From: Coriobacteriaceae bacterium
Lineage (GTDB): Bacteria > Actinomycetota > Coriobacteriia > Coriobacteriales > Coriobacteriaceae
Direction of reading: 5' to 3'
Assembly: GCA_902364975.1 (NCBI GenBank)
Contig: CABJFQ010000001.1
Coordinates: 310,001-374,000, forward strand
Length of the DNA stretch: 64,000 bases
In this document: piece by piece, positions 38,581 to 46,094 of the stretch
Layout: every line of letters begins with the position of its first letter
Position numbering within the stretch: position 1 is the stretch's first letter
The notes under the pieces: model-generated
Told to the model about the DNA's origin: nothing
What the model saw: only the letters and a program-made list of their open reading frames with translations
Database searches by the model: none
Program-made: the position numbers and the translations under genes

Positions 38581-38596
38581 TGGTGCTCCCCATCAT
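38564..38596 (-). CDS. ten-codon leader ORF overlapping the MgtE-like gene start
   Basis: ATGATGGGGAGC... encodes MMGSTIELSE and stops at 38564, 17 bases inside the MgtE-like frame in another frame. It has a strong GGAGG site (38601-38605) held in a hairpin. Its translation could open the TTG start at 38580. It may instead be chance, or the remnant of the real start after a frameshift. Confidence 0.35.
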   Translation of the reverse strand: MMGSTIELSE

Positions 38597-38600
38597 TATT

Positions 38601-38635
38601 CCTCCGGACGCGGCCGCGCGTGCGGCGTCCGGGGG
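38601..38635 (-). promoter_or_regulatory. hairpin sequestering a Shine-Dalgarno site before the MgtE-like gene
   Basis: On the minus strand CCCCCGGACGC (38625-38635) pairs with GCGTCCGGAGG (38601-38611), ten of eleven positions, burying the GGAGG. Upstream, in the otherwise gene-free 38636-38908, another stem CCCCATGC...GCATGcacGGGG (about 38685-38720) and a TATAGT box near 38790 suggest a leader of roughly 200 bases. I could not fit it to the M-box riboswitch. Confidence 0.5.
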
Positions 38636-38908
38636 CTTCTGGATATGTATACGCATGCGCGGGCGGCACGCCGCTCGACGCTTACACCCCGTGCATGCGC
38701 AAAAAGCACCTGCATGGGGTCATCGACTGTATGGTCGAGGTTTGGATTTCACCTGTAACCTTTCTCTTGACCCTCATTAACCGCAGTAACTATAGCATCA
38801 GCATCGCCCTGCGGCATCGAATTTATGCGCTGCACATTGCAGGCATACCAAACGCTGACGTATCCGTGACATAGCCCTTGGGGACGTTCTTAAACGACTA
38901 CCCAATGA

Positions 38909-40315
38909 CTACTCTGTGGTGTCATCGTCCTCGGCAAGTTGGGGGAACACGGCGTCCTTGGGCATGGTGACCTTCGTCAGCGAGGTGAGCTTTTTGCTGA
39001 GCGATGTGTCCGTCTTGACCAGGTCGCTGAGCGTCACGATCTTGTATCCGTCGGCGACAAGACCGTCGATAATCTGCGGCAGCGCCTCGAGCGTCTGCTC
39101 GGCGCATTCGTCTCTATCGGTGAGCAGCACGATATTGCCCGGCGTCACCGAATCGAGCACCGTTGAGACCTGCTCGTCGGCACCGTTGAGCAGCCAGTCG
39201 CCCGAGTCAATATTCCACGAGACCACGGCGGAGACCAGGTCCATCGCATCAATCCAGTTTTGCTCGTCAAAGGCAGCGTAGGGAGCACGCAGCAGCATCG
39301 TCTTCACGCCGGTCGCCGACTTAATCGCATCGGTGCCTTTCGTGATCTGTTCGCGTACCGTCTCACGGTCCTGACCCTTGAGCGAATCGTCGCTGTAGCT
39401 GTTGGATCCGATCTCGCACCCGGCATCGACAATCGCCTTGGCCGTGGCAGGCGAGGCCTCGGCCGCATCGCCCGAAAGGAAGAACGTCGCGGTAACGCCC
39501 TTTTCCTTGAGCACCTGCAAGATCTGTTTGGTGGCGCCGCTCGGACCCTCGTCAAACGTCAGCGCCACGTACTTTTTGTTGCCCTTGGGCGCCACGCTGG
39601 CGCACGCAACGACGCAATCGGTGGCGGGCACAACCTCGCCGCGGTCCTGCGTCTTGCCCGACTGCTCACCAACCCACACCTCGGAGCGGCCCTGGACACC
39701 CCATGTCTGCACATACTCGATAGCGCCCGTGCCCTCGACCTTGAGCTTGGGCTCGATAACCGTAGCCTGAACCTCGTGCTTCTCGTAGGTGTTACGGCCA
39801 TCCTTGACCGTCACCTTCTCGCCGCCCTCAAGTTCGCGGCTATCCCATTTGCCCTGTTTTATGCGCTTGCCGTCCACCTTAACCGACAGCTTTTCGCCGC
39901 CATGGCGCTTGAGCACGCTGTCATCGACGGCCAGCAGGTCGCCTGCGTCGTAGGTATCGGTCAACTCCTGGTCGTCGATGAGATTCTGCAGCGTAGAGCC
40001 CACGCGCACCGCGGTCTTTTGCCCGTTGAGTTCCACGTCCACGCTGCGGTTGACGTAGCCCACGACGGCAGCGATAAACAGCACGAGCGCACAGCCCACG
40101 GCAATGAGCGCATAGGGCAGACGGGACGGTCGGCGCGGCGAGCGCCCGTTGCCGATGCGCGCGCTGCGGTCGCTAAACCCGCGGCTATGGTTGAGGTACA
40201 TCGCGCCGGGCTTACGGCGGCGACGGCGCTGACCGCTGGGCAGCTGCCCCAGGTCGCGGCGCGCCGTCGGACGCGCACCCGAACGCCCGTTTAAGTTGGA
40301 TCCGTTTTGGCGCAT
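38909..40315 (-). CDS. membrane-anchored polysaccharide deacetylase homologue with altered metal site
   Basis: A 468-residue protein. A basic cytosolic stretch (1-65, including QRRRRRK) is followed by one membrane helix (about 67-88), an extracellular beta-rich region (92-245) and a NodB-type domain (about 250-440). NodB motif 1 reads TFDEGPS (D255, E256) instead of TFDDG. Motif 2, normally H-S/T-x-x-H, reads N305-S-Y-S-D309. Motif 3 RAPY and motif 4 DSGDW are intact. The motif 5 histidine is replaced (VLLTDRDE). Both metal histidines are therefore missing, and it may be a non-catalytic glycan-binding protein or use another metal arrangement. Its partner is unknown. The ATG at 40315 has a GGGGGAGG site. 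Confidence 0.8.
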   Translation of the reverse strand: MRQNGSNLNGRSGARPTARRDLGQLPSGQRRRRRKPGAMYLNHSRGFSDRSARIGNGRSPRRPSRLPYALIAVGCALVLFIAAVVGYVNRSVDVELNGQKTAVRVGSTLQNLIDDQELTDTYDAGDLLAVDDSVLKRHGGEKLSVKVDGKRIKQGKWDSRELEGGEKVTVKDGRNTYEKHEVQATVIEPKLKVEGTGAIEYVQTWGVQGRSEVWVGEQSGKTQDRGEVVPATDCVVACASVAPKGNKKYVALTFDEGPSGATKQILQVLKEKGVTATFFLSGDAAEASPATAKAIVDAGCEIGSNSYSDDSLKGQDRETVREQITKGTDAIKSATGVKTMLLRAPYAAFDEQNWIDAMDLVSAVVSWNIDSGDWLLNGADEQVSTVLDSVTPGNIVLLTDRDECAEQTLEALPQIIDGLVADGYKIVTLSDLVKTDTSLSKKLTSLTKVTMPKDAVFPQLAEDDDTTE

Positions 40316-40336
40316 GTGCCCTCCCCCATAAACACA

Positions 40337-40366
40337 GCAAGCCGGAGCAACAGGTCTCCGGCTTGC
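40337..40366 (-). terminator. stem-loop after the PRC-barrel gene
   Basis: GCAAGCCGGAG...CTCCGGCTTGC with ten-base arms lies between the deacetylase start and the PRC-barrel gene end. There is no good T run, so termination may be weak. Confidence 0.55.
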
Positions 40367-40387
40367 CTCCCATCATTTGGTACGTCG

Positions 40388-41143
40388 CTATTTTGTAGCT
40401 TTTGACGAGCCTCCGCTCGCCTTTTGGTATTCGTCCTTAAAGGCCTTGAACATGCCGCGCGTCTTGCCGAGCTGCTTGCCCAGTGCACGACTGCCTTTGT
40501 CCACGGCGACCGATCCCTTGTCGTCGAGCACCTTGGCGCCCTTTTTGACCTTGTCGCCCACCACGACGCTGGCCTCGGCGGCCTTGGCGGCCGCACCGCC
40601 CGAATACCCAAGCGACTTGACCTCGTCCGAGACGACCATCGCACCGTTCTCGTAGCCGCGTAGCATCGTCGGCGGCACCTGCGTGTCACCAACCAAAACA
40701 CTCGAAGCAGCACCGGCGGTCACATAGAATGCCTGCACGATGCCCGAACGTGGCTTGAACTCAACGTCCGAGCAATAGCCCACGACGTCGCCCGATTCCG
40801 TGCGCACGTCCATACCGACCCAGATGATGCAATCGTCCAGGTTGATGTCGAGGCGCTTGGCGGCGGCGGCATCGTACGTGTCCTTGACGTCATCGACCGC
40901 AATGGCGCCCTCGTAGACACCAATGGCGTCGAGCGCTACGAATCGATCGGGACGCTCGATCATGCCCGCGATATCGGACTGGCGGACCATAAAGCCGACC
41001 ACGCGCGTACCGCCCGGGGTAAAGACCGGAAAGTGAATCTTTCCGAGCTTTTTAGGGCTGCGCGGCGTGCCGTCCTTTTTGGTGCGCTTGTCCTCGGTAG
41101 GCTTGCGATAGATCTTGGCGCCGACAAAATCCCCGGCGCGCAT
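40388..41143 (-). CDS. PRC-barrel domain protein
   Basis: A 251-residue cytosolic protein with two PRC-barrel-like segments: residues 35-90 (GKIHFPVFTPGGTRVVGFMVRQ split over strands) and about 105-165 (WVGMDVRTESGDVVGYCSDVEF). The C terminus is Lys-rich and low in complexity (GDKVKKGAKVLDDKGS, ending SSKATK). PRC-barrels bind partners in RNA processing and envelope proteins, and the exact role here is unknown. The ATG overlaps the stop of the YtxH-domain gene (TAATG), indicating coupled translation. Another PRC-barrel begins the MgtE-like protein nearby. Confidence 0.75.
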   Translation of the reverse strand: MRAGDFVGAKIYRKPTEDKRTKKDGTPRSPKKLGKIHFPVFTPGGTRVVGFMVRQSDIAGMIERPDRFVALDAIGVYEGAIAVDDVKDTYDAAAAKRLDINLDDCIIWVGMDVRTESGDVVGYCSDVEFKPRSGIVQAFYVTAGAASSVLVGDTQVPPTMLRGYENGAMVVSDEVKSLGYSGGAAAKAAEASVVVGDKVKKGAKVLDDKGSVAVDKGSRALGKQLGKTRGMFKAFKDEYQKASGGSSKATK

Positions 41144-41532
41144 TATGCCTCGGTCGAGGGCTCCGCAGCCTCGGTATCAGCCTCGACGGCGTTTTCGACC
41201 ACGACGTCGGCGGCAGGCGTCACGTTGCCGCCCGAAATGGCGTCGTTGAGTTGCTCGCGCAGCTGGTCCATGCGCTCGCGGGCCAGGTCGACCTTGGCGC
41301 GCAGGTCGTCGGTCTTGGCGTCGACCATCGGGCCAAAGTCATTCACCGCAGCACGGGCCTCCTCGGCGCTGTGCTCGTAGGTGTCGCGCATATTGTCCCA
41401 GGCGTCGTTGGCGATATCGGCAGCCATGGCGCGGGTCTCGGCGCCCGAGCGCGGGGCCAGAGCAACACCGATAATAGCGCCGGCAGCGGCACCAAAAAGT
41501 GCGCCGGAGACAAAGCTGAAAGTCTTACCCAT
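41143..41532 (-). CDS. YtxH-like membrane protein
   Basis: A 129-residue protein of the YtxH/gas-vesicle-like stress family: one N-terminal glycine-rich membrane segment (FVSGALFGAAAGAIIGVALAP in pieces, residues 7-28), the typical PRSGAETR turn, then a long amphipathic helix likely to form a coiled coil (about 40-95) and an acidic tail. The function is not established; relatives are linked with envelope stress. The ATG at 41532 has an AGGAGAGG site eight bases upstream. It is the first gene of a two-gene coupled unit with the PRC-barrel gene. Confidence 0.8.
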   Translation of the reverse strand: MGKTFSFVSGALFGAAAGAIIGVALAPRSGAETRAMAADIANDAWDNMRDTYEHSAEEARAAVNDFGPMVDAKTDDLRAKVDLARERMDQLREQLNDAISGGNVTPAADVVVENAVEADTEAAEPSTEA

Positions 41533-41668
41533 GATCATTCCTCTCCTGCGGGCACGTCGGTGCCCACCGTTTGAATGCTGTCCATTATACCCGCAGCGCA
41601 TCACTTGCCGCTCCGCTCATCTGCGTACGGCAAAGGCGCAGGTACGTGATGGCGATAAACGCGTAGGC

Positions 41669-42502
41669 CTACTCCTGAGGCATAGCCGGCATGGCCACCG
41701 TGGCACCCGGGTCCTCGCCGGCGCCGTCCACGAGCGGCAGGCCGCCCTCATGCGCAGGTCCTACCGGAACCGTCGCAGCACCGCCAAAGACGGCAGCGGA
41801 GGCCTCGTGGTTCTCGGCAACCGCGCCCTCGGTATCAATCGCCACCTGGGGCTCGTCGTCAAAGTTGGGGGCGCCCTGGGGCTCGGTGGGAACGGGCTCG
41901 GCGGTCGCATCGGCAACGGGCTCGGCGTCGACCGGCACATCGCCCTCGTCAGCACCCTCGTCCTCGGCAGCATCTTCGCCGTTCGCAGCAGCGACGGCCT
42001 CGTGAGGATCCTTGCCCTCGGCCTCGGCGCGCATGCCCAGCACCAGGTTGCGCAGGCCCGCGACCGTGCCTTCCACGTCGGGGGCAGGCTGGTCGGCGTG
42101 CAGGTACGCCCAGTCCATCATAAAGGTGGCCGACGACAGCGCACCGATGGCCAGTGCGTCGTCGGGGCACGAAAGCTCGACCTCAAAGACACGCTCGTCA
42201 TGCTCGCTTACGCGCGTGCGGCCGCACGAGATGCTACCGGCAAGACCGGTCTCGTTCATAAGCTCGACCGTCACGTGCTCCAGCAGGTGGCAGAGCTCGG
42301 TCTGACCCATGCAGTCCTGGAACTCGCGGCCGGAATCGCCCAGGCACAGGTGCTTGGCAATCGCGGGCACCAGGTAGTACACGCGCGCCGTGGCCTCGAT
42401 GTCCTCCGAGGTCATGAGCGGCATGCCGGGGTTCACCAGCACATGCGCGCAGATCTTGTCCTCACTGACGGTGACCTTAAGGATGTTGAACAGGCCTGCC
42501 AT
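41669..42502 (-). CDS. uncharacterised acidic protein with cyanophycin-synthetase-like N-terminal motif
   Basis: A 277-residue protein I do not recognise with certainty. Residues 1-155 look folded. The segment CHLLEHVTVELMNETG (about 72-87) resembles the HxxEHVALEL motif in the N-terminal domain of cyanophycin synthetases, but the ATP-grasp and Mur-ligase domains of those enzymes are absent. Residues 165-277 are an acidic, Ala/Glu/Asp/Pro-rich tail of low complexity. No signal peptide or membrane helix is seen. It lies between the YtxH gene and the CNNM/CBS gene on the same strand, 24 bases after the latter, so it may be cotranscribed with it. Confidence 0.7.
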   Translation of the reverse strand: MAGLFNILKVTVSEDKICAHVLVNPGMPLMTSEDIEATARVYYLVPAIAKHLCLGDSGREFQDCMGQTELCHLLEHVTVELMNETGLAGSISCGRTRVSEHDERVFEVELSCPDDALAIGALSSATFMMDWAYLHADQPAPDVEGTVAGLRNLVLGMRAEAEGKDPHEAVAAANGEDAAEDEGADEGDVPVDAEPVADATAEPVPTEPQGAPNFDDEPQVAIDTEGAVAENHEASAAVFGGAATVPVGPAHEGGLPLVDGAGEDPGATVAMPAMPQE

Positions 42503-42526
42503 AACTCTCCCCTACTCTTCCTTGTC

Positions 42527-43900
42527 CTACTCGTCGCCGTCGTGCGGATTCGCGGAACCCGCACCCGACGTCGTCGGCTCGTCTACCGAAGACTCGGAAT
42601 CCTTCTTATCGGTTTCGGCCGGAGCGATCACGCGAATGAGCGAGATGCGCTGGCCACGCATCGACTGCACTTTAAACTTGTACCCCGCGACCTCAAACAC
42701 CTCTCCGATGTCGGGCACCGAGTCGCAAAGCTCCAAAATCCAGCCGGCGATGGTCTCATAATCATCGCTTTCCTCGAGCGGCCAACCAAGCTCAATCGCG
42801 TCATCGCACGAAAAACGCCCATCGACGAGCCACTCGCGGCGCGAAAGGCGCGTGAGGTACTTGTTGTCGGGGTCGAACTCGTCCTCGATCTCGCCCACGA
42901 TCTCCTCGACGATGTCCTCGATGGTGATGATGCCGGCCGTGCCGCCGTACTCATCCACGACGACCACGATCTGGTCGTGCGAGGTCTGCATCTCGGACAG
43001 CAGCGGCAGGATGTCCTTGGTGTCGGGCACAAAGGTGGCGTCGCGCAAAAAGCCGGCGATGGGCTGGTCGCCCTTGCCGTCGAGCGCGGGCTGGATCAGG
43101 TCCTTGATGTGCGCAATGCCCGCGACGTTGTCGGGATCCTCGTGATAGACGGGGATGCGGCTAAAGCCGGTCTGGCGCATGGTGGACAGCACGTCGGCGA
43201 CCGTCTCGTCGTCCTCGCACATGGTGGTGTCCACGCGCGGCACCATGACCTCGCGGGCAACGGTGTCGCCCAGATCGAAGATCTCGTGGATCATGCGCTT
43301 TTCCTCGTCGAGCAGGTCGTCCTGCTCCGAGACCATGTACTTGATCTCTTCTTCCGAGACGTTCTGACGGTCGTCGGCGCTCTTGATGCGCAGGATGCGG
43401 GCCAGGCCGTCGGAGCAAGCGCCAGTCAGCCACACGAGCGGACGGGCGATCTTTTGGAAAAACGACAACGGTCCCACGACCTGCTTGGACACGCCCTCGG
43501 CATTGGCCAGGCCGATGCGCTTGGGGACGAGCTCGCCGATCACGATGGACACAAAGGCGACGGCGACGGTGATGATGACCGGCGCCAGGCCGCGTGCGAT
43601 GGCGGAAAGCGGCGCGATGCCAAAGCTCATGAGCCACGTGGCGAGCGGGTCGGACAGGCTCGTCGAGGCGACGGCGGACGAGGCGAAGCCCACGAGCGTG
43701 ATGGCGACCTGGATGGTAGCCAACAGCTGATCGGAGTCGGCGGCGAGCTGGACGGCGCGCTCGGCGCGCTTATCGCCCTCCTCGGCATCGTGCTCCAGCA
43801 CGGCGCGTTTAGCCGTGGTGAGAGCCATCTCGGACATGGAGAAGTAGCCGTTGATAAGCGTTAAAACGAGCGTGGTAATAAGGGAGATGGTTATGTCCAT
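42527..43900 (-). CDS. CNNM/HlyC-CorC family membrane protein with CBS pair
   Basis: A 457-residue protein. An N-terminal DUF21 (CNNM) membrane domain of about four helices (1-190) includes NGYFSMSEMAL and IVIGELVPKRIGL. The CBS pair covers about 205-330 (VAREVMVPRVDTTMC, VVVDEYGGTAGIITIEDIVEEIVGEI in two parts). The C-terminal CorC_HlyC domain ends near 430, followed by a Ser/Asp-rich tail. Family members export or regulate Mg2+ or Co2+, so this adds to the magnesium genes nearby. The ATG at 43900 gives the usual short N terminus, although its ribosome binding site is poor. Confidence 0.9.
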   Translation of the reverse strand: MDITISLITTLVLTLINGYFSMSEMALTTAKRAVLEHDAEEGDKRAERAVQLAADSDQLLATIQVAITLVGFASSAVASTSLSDPLATWLMSFGIAPLSAIARGLAPVIITVAVAFVSIVIGELVPKRIGLANAEGVSKQVVGPLSFFQKIARPLVWLTGACSDGLARILRIKSADDRQNVSEEEIKYMVSEQDDLLDEEKRMIHEIFDLGDTVAREVMVPRVDTTMCEDDETVADVLSTMRQTGFSRIPVYHEDPDNVAGIAHIKDLIQPALDGKGDQPIAGFLRDATFVPDTKDILPLLSEMQTSHDQIVVVVDEYGGTAGIITIEDIVEEIVGEIEDEFDPDNKYLTRLSRREWLVDGRFSCDDAIELGWPLEESDDYETIAGWILELCDSVPDIGEVFEVAGYKFKVQSMRGQRISLIRVIAPAETDKKDSESSVDEPTTSGAGSANPHDGDE

Positions 43901-44008
43901 CGGGAGTTTCTCGAACCTCCAAGATTCGGGACGTTGGGTAGTAAGCGTAGGTGACGGATAGGGCAATTGCGCCGGTCGCCCGTGCGAGCGGGGCCGTGGG
44001 CGCGGTCG

Positions 44009-44692
44009 CTAGATTACGAAGAGGATCACCGCCATGAACTGGAAGATGCTGCCGGCGAGCACCCACAAGTGGAAAACACTGTGCAGATAGCGCACGTTTT
44101 TGGCGATATAGAACGGCACGCCCGCGGTGTAGCACACGCCGCCGACGGCGAGTAGGGCAAGTGCCACGGGGTTGAGCAGCGCCACAAGTTCGGGCAGCTT
44201 AAAGACAACGAGCCAGCCCATCAGCAGGTAGACCAGGCCGCTTACCCAGTGCGGTTGACGCTCGCGCATAAAGCACTCGAGGGCGATGCCGATAATGGCG
44301 ATGGCCCATACGGCAAAGAACAGCACAGCGCCGCCGTCGTTTGCGAGCGTGATGAGGCAAAACGGCGTATAGCTGCCGGCTATGAGCAGGTAGATGCAGC
44401 TGTGGTCGATGATGCGGAACACGCGCTTGGCGCGCGCGGGTTGAATCGCATGGTAGAGCGTGGAGGCTAGGTACTCGAGGATGATGCTGACGCCATAGAC
44501 AATTGCCGCGGCCATGTGGGCCGGGCCACCGCCGCGCAGTGCAGCGAATACGATCAGGAGCACCAGACCCGCGATACCCAGCAAGCAGCCGACACCATGG
44601 GTGACGGAGTTCATGATCTCCTCGCCCACCGTGTAGTGCGGAACGGCCGCGATCTTGGGTCGCGGCTTGGAACTGTCGCTCGAATCGGACAT
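44009..44692 (-). CDS. hemolysin III / YqfA family membrane protein
   Basis: A 227-residue membrane protein with seven helices, of the PAQR-related hemolysin III family. The family signatures EEIMNSVTHGVGCLLGIAG (helix 1 region), YHAIQPARAKRVFRIIDHSCIY and the C-terminal YLHSVFHLWVLAGS carry the conserved Ser, Asp and His metal-site residues. Function is unsettled; haemolysis was an early assay result and lipid or membrane homeostasis is now suggested. The ATG at 44692 is used, with GGAGG twelve bases upstream; a TTG at 44710 is an alternative. It is divergent from the alpha/beta-hydrolase gene. Confidence 0.9.
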   Translation of the reverse strand: MSDSSDSSKPRPKIAAVPHYTVGEEIMNSVTHGVGCLLGIAGLVLLIVFAALRGGGPAHMAAAIVYGVSIILEYLASTLYHAIQPARAKRVFRIIDHSCIYLLIAGSYTPFCLITLANDGGAVLFFAVWAIAIIGIALECFMRERQPHWVSGLVYLLMGWLVVFKLPELVALLNPVALALLAVGGVCYTAGVPFYIAKNVRYLHSVFHLWVLAGSIFQFMAVILFVI

Positions 44693-44799
44693 GCCGGTTA
44701 CATCCTCCAATGTAAAGAGTTCTCAACACTATATCAAAGCGTCTGGGTACGTGCGAAATTTGCACCATACGTGACCCTTTGTTTACCCATTCTTTGCTT

Positions 44800-44860
44800 G
44801 TTGACGCATCAACGGCGAACATCCATAATGCGCTTGTTTTAAATGTTGATGTATTAACAT
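44800..44860 (+). promoter_or_regulatory. promoter with two flanking dyads for the alpha/beta-hydrolase gene
   Basis: TTGACG (44801-44806), a 17-base spacer and CATAAT (44824-44829). The -35 is inside the dyad GTTGACGCATCAAC (44800-44813), and a related dyad TGTTGATGTATTAACA lies just downstream of the -10 (about 44844-44859). Both read GTTGA-N4-TCAAC or close to it, as for a dimeric repressor. Confidence 0.6.
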
Positions 44861-44878
44861 CTTATAGGAGAATACCGC

Positions 44879-45844
44879 ATGGCTCAAAACGAACATTCCC
44901 ATCGAAAGCTCAAGATAGCCGGCATCGTTGCACTGGTGGTTGTCATTGTGCTGCTCGGATTTGCCGGCAACTTTCTGTTTGACTTCGCGCTGAATCCCCG
45001 CGCGCCATACACCATGAAGATGATGCAGGACGGCAAGGACGACAAAGAAAGTGAGCAGCCGGATGCCGAGGGAACCGAGGCGCGGGCATGGTTTAAAGAG
45101 AACCGCGAGAGCAGCAGCCTCACCGCAGATGACGGAACCGAGCTCTCCGCTTGGTATTTTGCCGCCCCAGAGAGCACGCACAATTACGCTATCTGCCTAC
45201 ACGGATACACCGATGAGCCCATCGGTATGGCCCGATACGCCAAACGATTCCATGACCGCGGCATGAACGTGCTCGCGCCTGCCGCCCGTGCCCACGAGCG
45301 CTCCGGCGGCGACTATATCGGCATGGGCTGGCCCGAGCGGCTCGATGTCGTTGCATGGATTGGGCGGATCGTTCAGGCTGACCCCGAGGCGCGCATCCTG
45401 GTCTTTGGCGAGTCGATGGGTGCGGCAACCGCCATGGACGTCGCGGGGGAATCTTTGCCGTCCAACGTGAAATGCATTATCGAGGACTGTGGTTATACGA
45501 GTGTTTGGGACGAGTTTTCTCTGCAGCTCAAGGACGTGTTCGGCCTGCCCAGCTTTCCCTTGCTCGATGTAGCAAACTTGGTGTGCAACGTGCGCGCGGG
45601 CTACGACTTTCATAAGGCGAGCAGTGTGGAGCAACTCAAACACGCGACGGTTCCCATGCTATTTATCCACGGCGACCAAGACACCTTTGTACCGTACAGC
45701 ATGCTCGACCAAAACTACGAGGCGTGCGCCAGCAAGGTCAAGCAAAAGCTCACTATCCACGGCGCCACCCATGCCAAGAGCGCGCAAGTCGACCCCGAAC
45801 TCTACTGGAACACGGTCGACAGCTTCCTCGACGAGAATTTTTAG
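44879..45844 (+). CDS. membrane-anchored alpha/beta hydrolase
   Basis: A 321-residue hydrolase with one N-terminal membrane helix (about 12-35) and an extracellular or membrane-facing catalytic domain. The nucleophile elbow is GESMGA, the oxyanion segment is ICLHGYTDEP, the acid is in IHGDQDTFVP and the histidine is in HGATHAKS. It resembles the YqkD/Bem46-type serine hydrolases of Gram-positive bacteria, whose substrates are unknown. The ATG at 44879 has an AGGAG site. The promoter has two operator-like dyads, so a repressor probably controls it. It ends with a terminator. Confidence 0.88.
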   Translation: MAQNEHSHRKLKIAGIVALVVVIVLLGFAGNFLFDFALNPRAPYTMKMMQDGKDDKESEQPDAEGTEARAWFKENRESSSLTADDGTELSAWYFAAPESTHNYAICLHGYTDEPIGMARYAKRFHDRGMNVLAPAARAHERSGGDYIGMGWPERLDVVAWIGRIVQADPEARILVFGESMGAATAMDVAGESLPSNVKCIIEDCGYTSVWDEFSLQLKDVFGLPSFPLLDVANLVCNVRAGYDFHKASSVEQLKHATVPMLFIHGDQDTFVPYSMLDQNYEACASKVKQKLTIHGATHAKSAQVDPELYWNTVDSFLDENF

Positions 45845-45881
45845 GCAAATAGTACGGTTTACTTGTCTATCTGACCCCCTG

Positions 45882-46012
45882 TTTTCGGAAGTGCGGGGAA
45901 ATCGCACGAAGCCCGACCAGACCACAGTTTTACCAACAATTTATCAGGGGTTTTGTTGTCAAAAAACGGTTTGTGGTCGGCGGTATTCGATTTTTCACCG
46001 CACTTCCGAAAA
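45882..46012. repeat. 131-bp nested palindrome
   Basis: Outer arms TTTTCGGAAGTGCGG (45882-45896) and its complement (45998-46012) and inner arms gaccaca/tgtggtc. It is of the long nested type seen at 19049, 56540, 56787, 63603 and 63845. Confidence 0.75.
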
Positions 46013-46048
46013 GCCGCCCGTGGGCACTGTGCTCGCGGGCGGCTTTTA
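46011..46048 (+). terminator. terminator between convergent genes
   Basis: AAGCCGCCCG...CGGGCGGCTTTTA stem-loop, usable on both strands, ending the alpha/beta-hydrolase gene and possibly the DUF362 gene. Confidence 0.8.
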
Positions 46049-46094
46049 CTAACGTTGCACTACAAAAGCGCTTGATATGTCCAATAGTTAGGTG

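Noticed and set aside
38597..38880. M-box or c-di-AMP (ydaO) riboswitch before the MgtE-like gene
   Set aside because: The conserved core sequences of these riboswitches were looked for by eye and not found. Only unrelated stems are supported.
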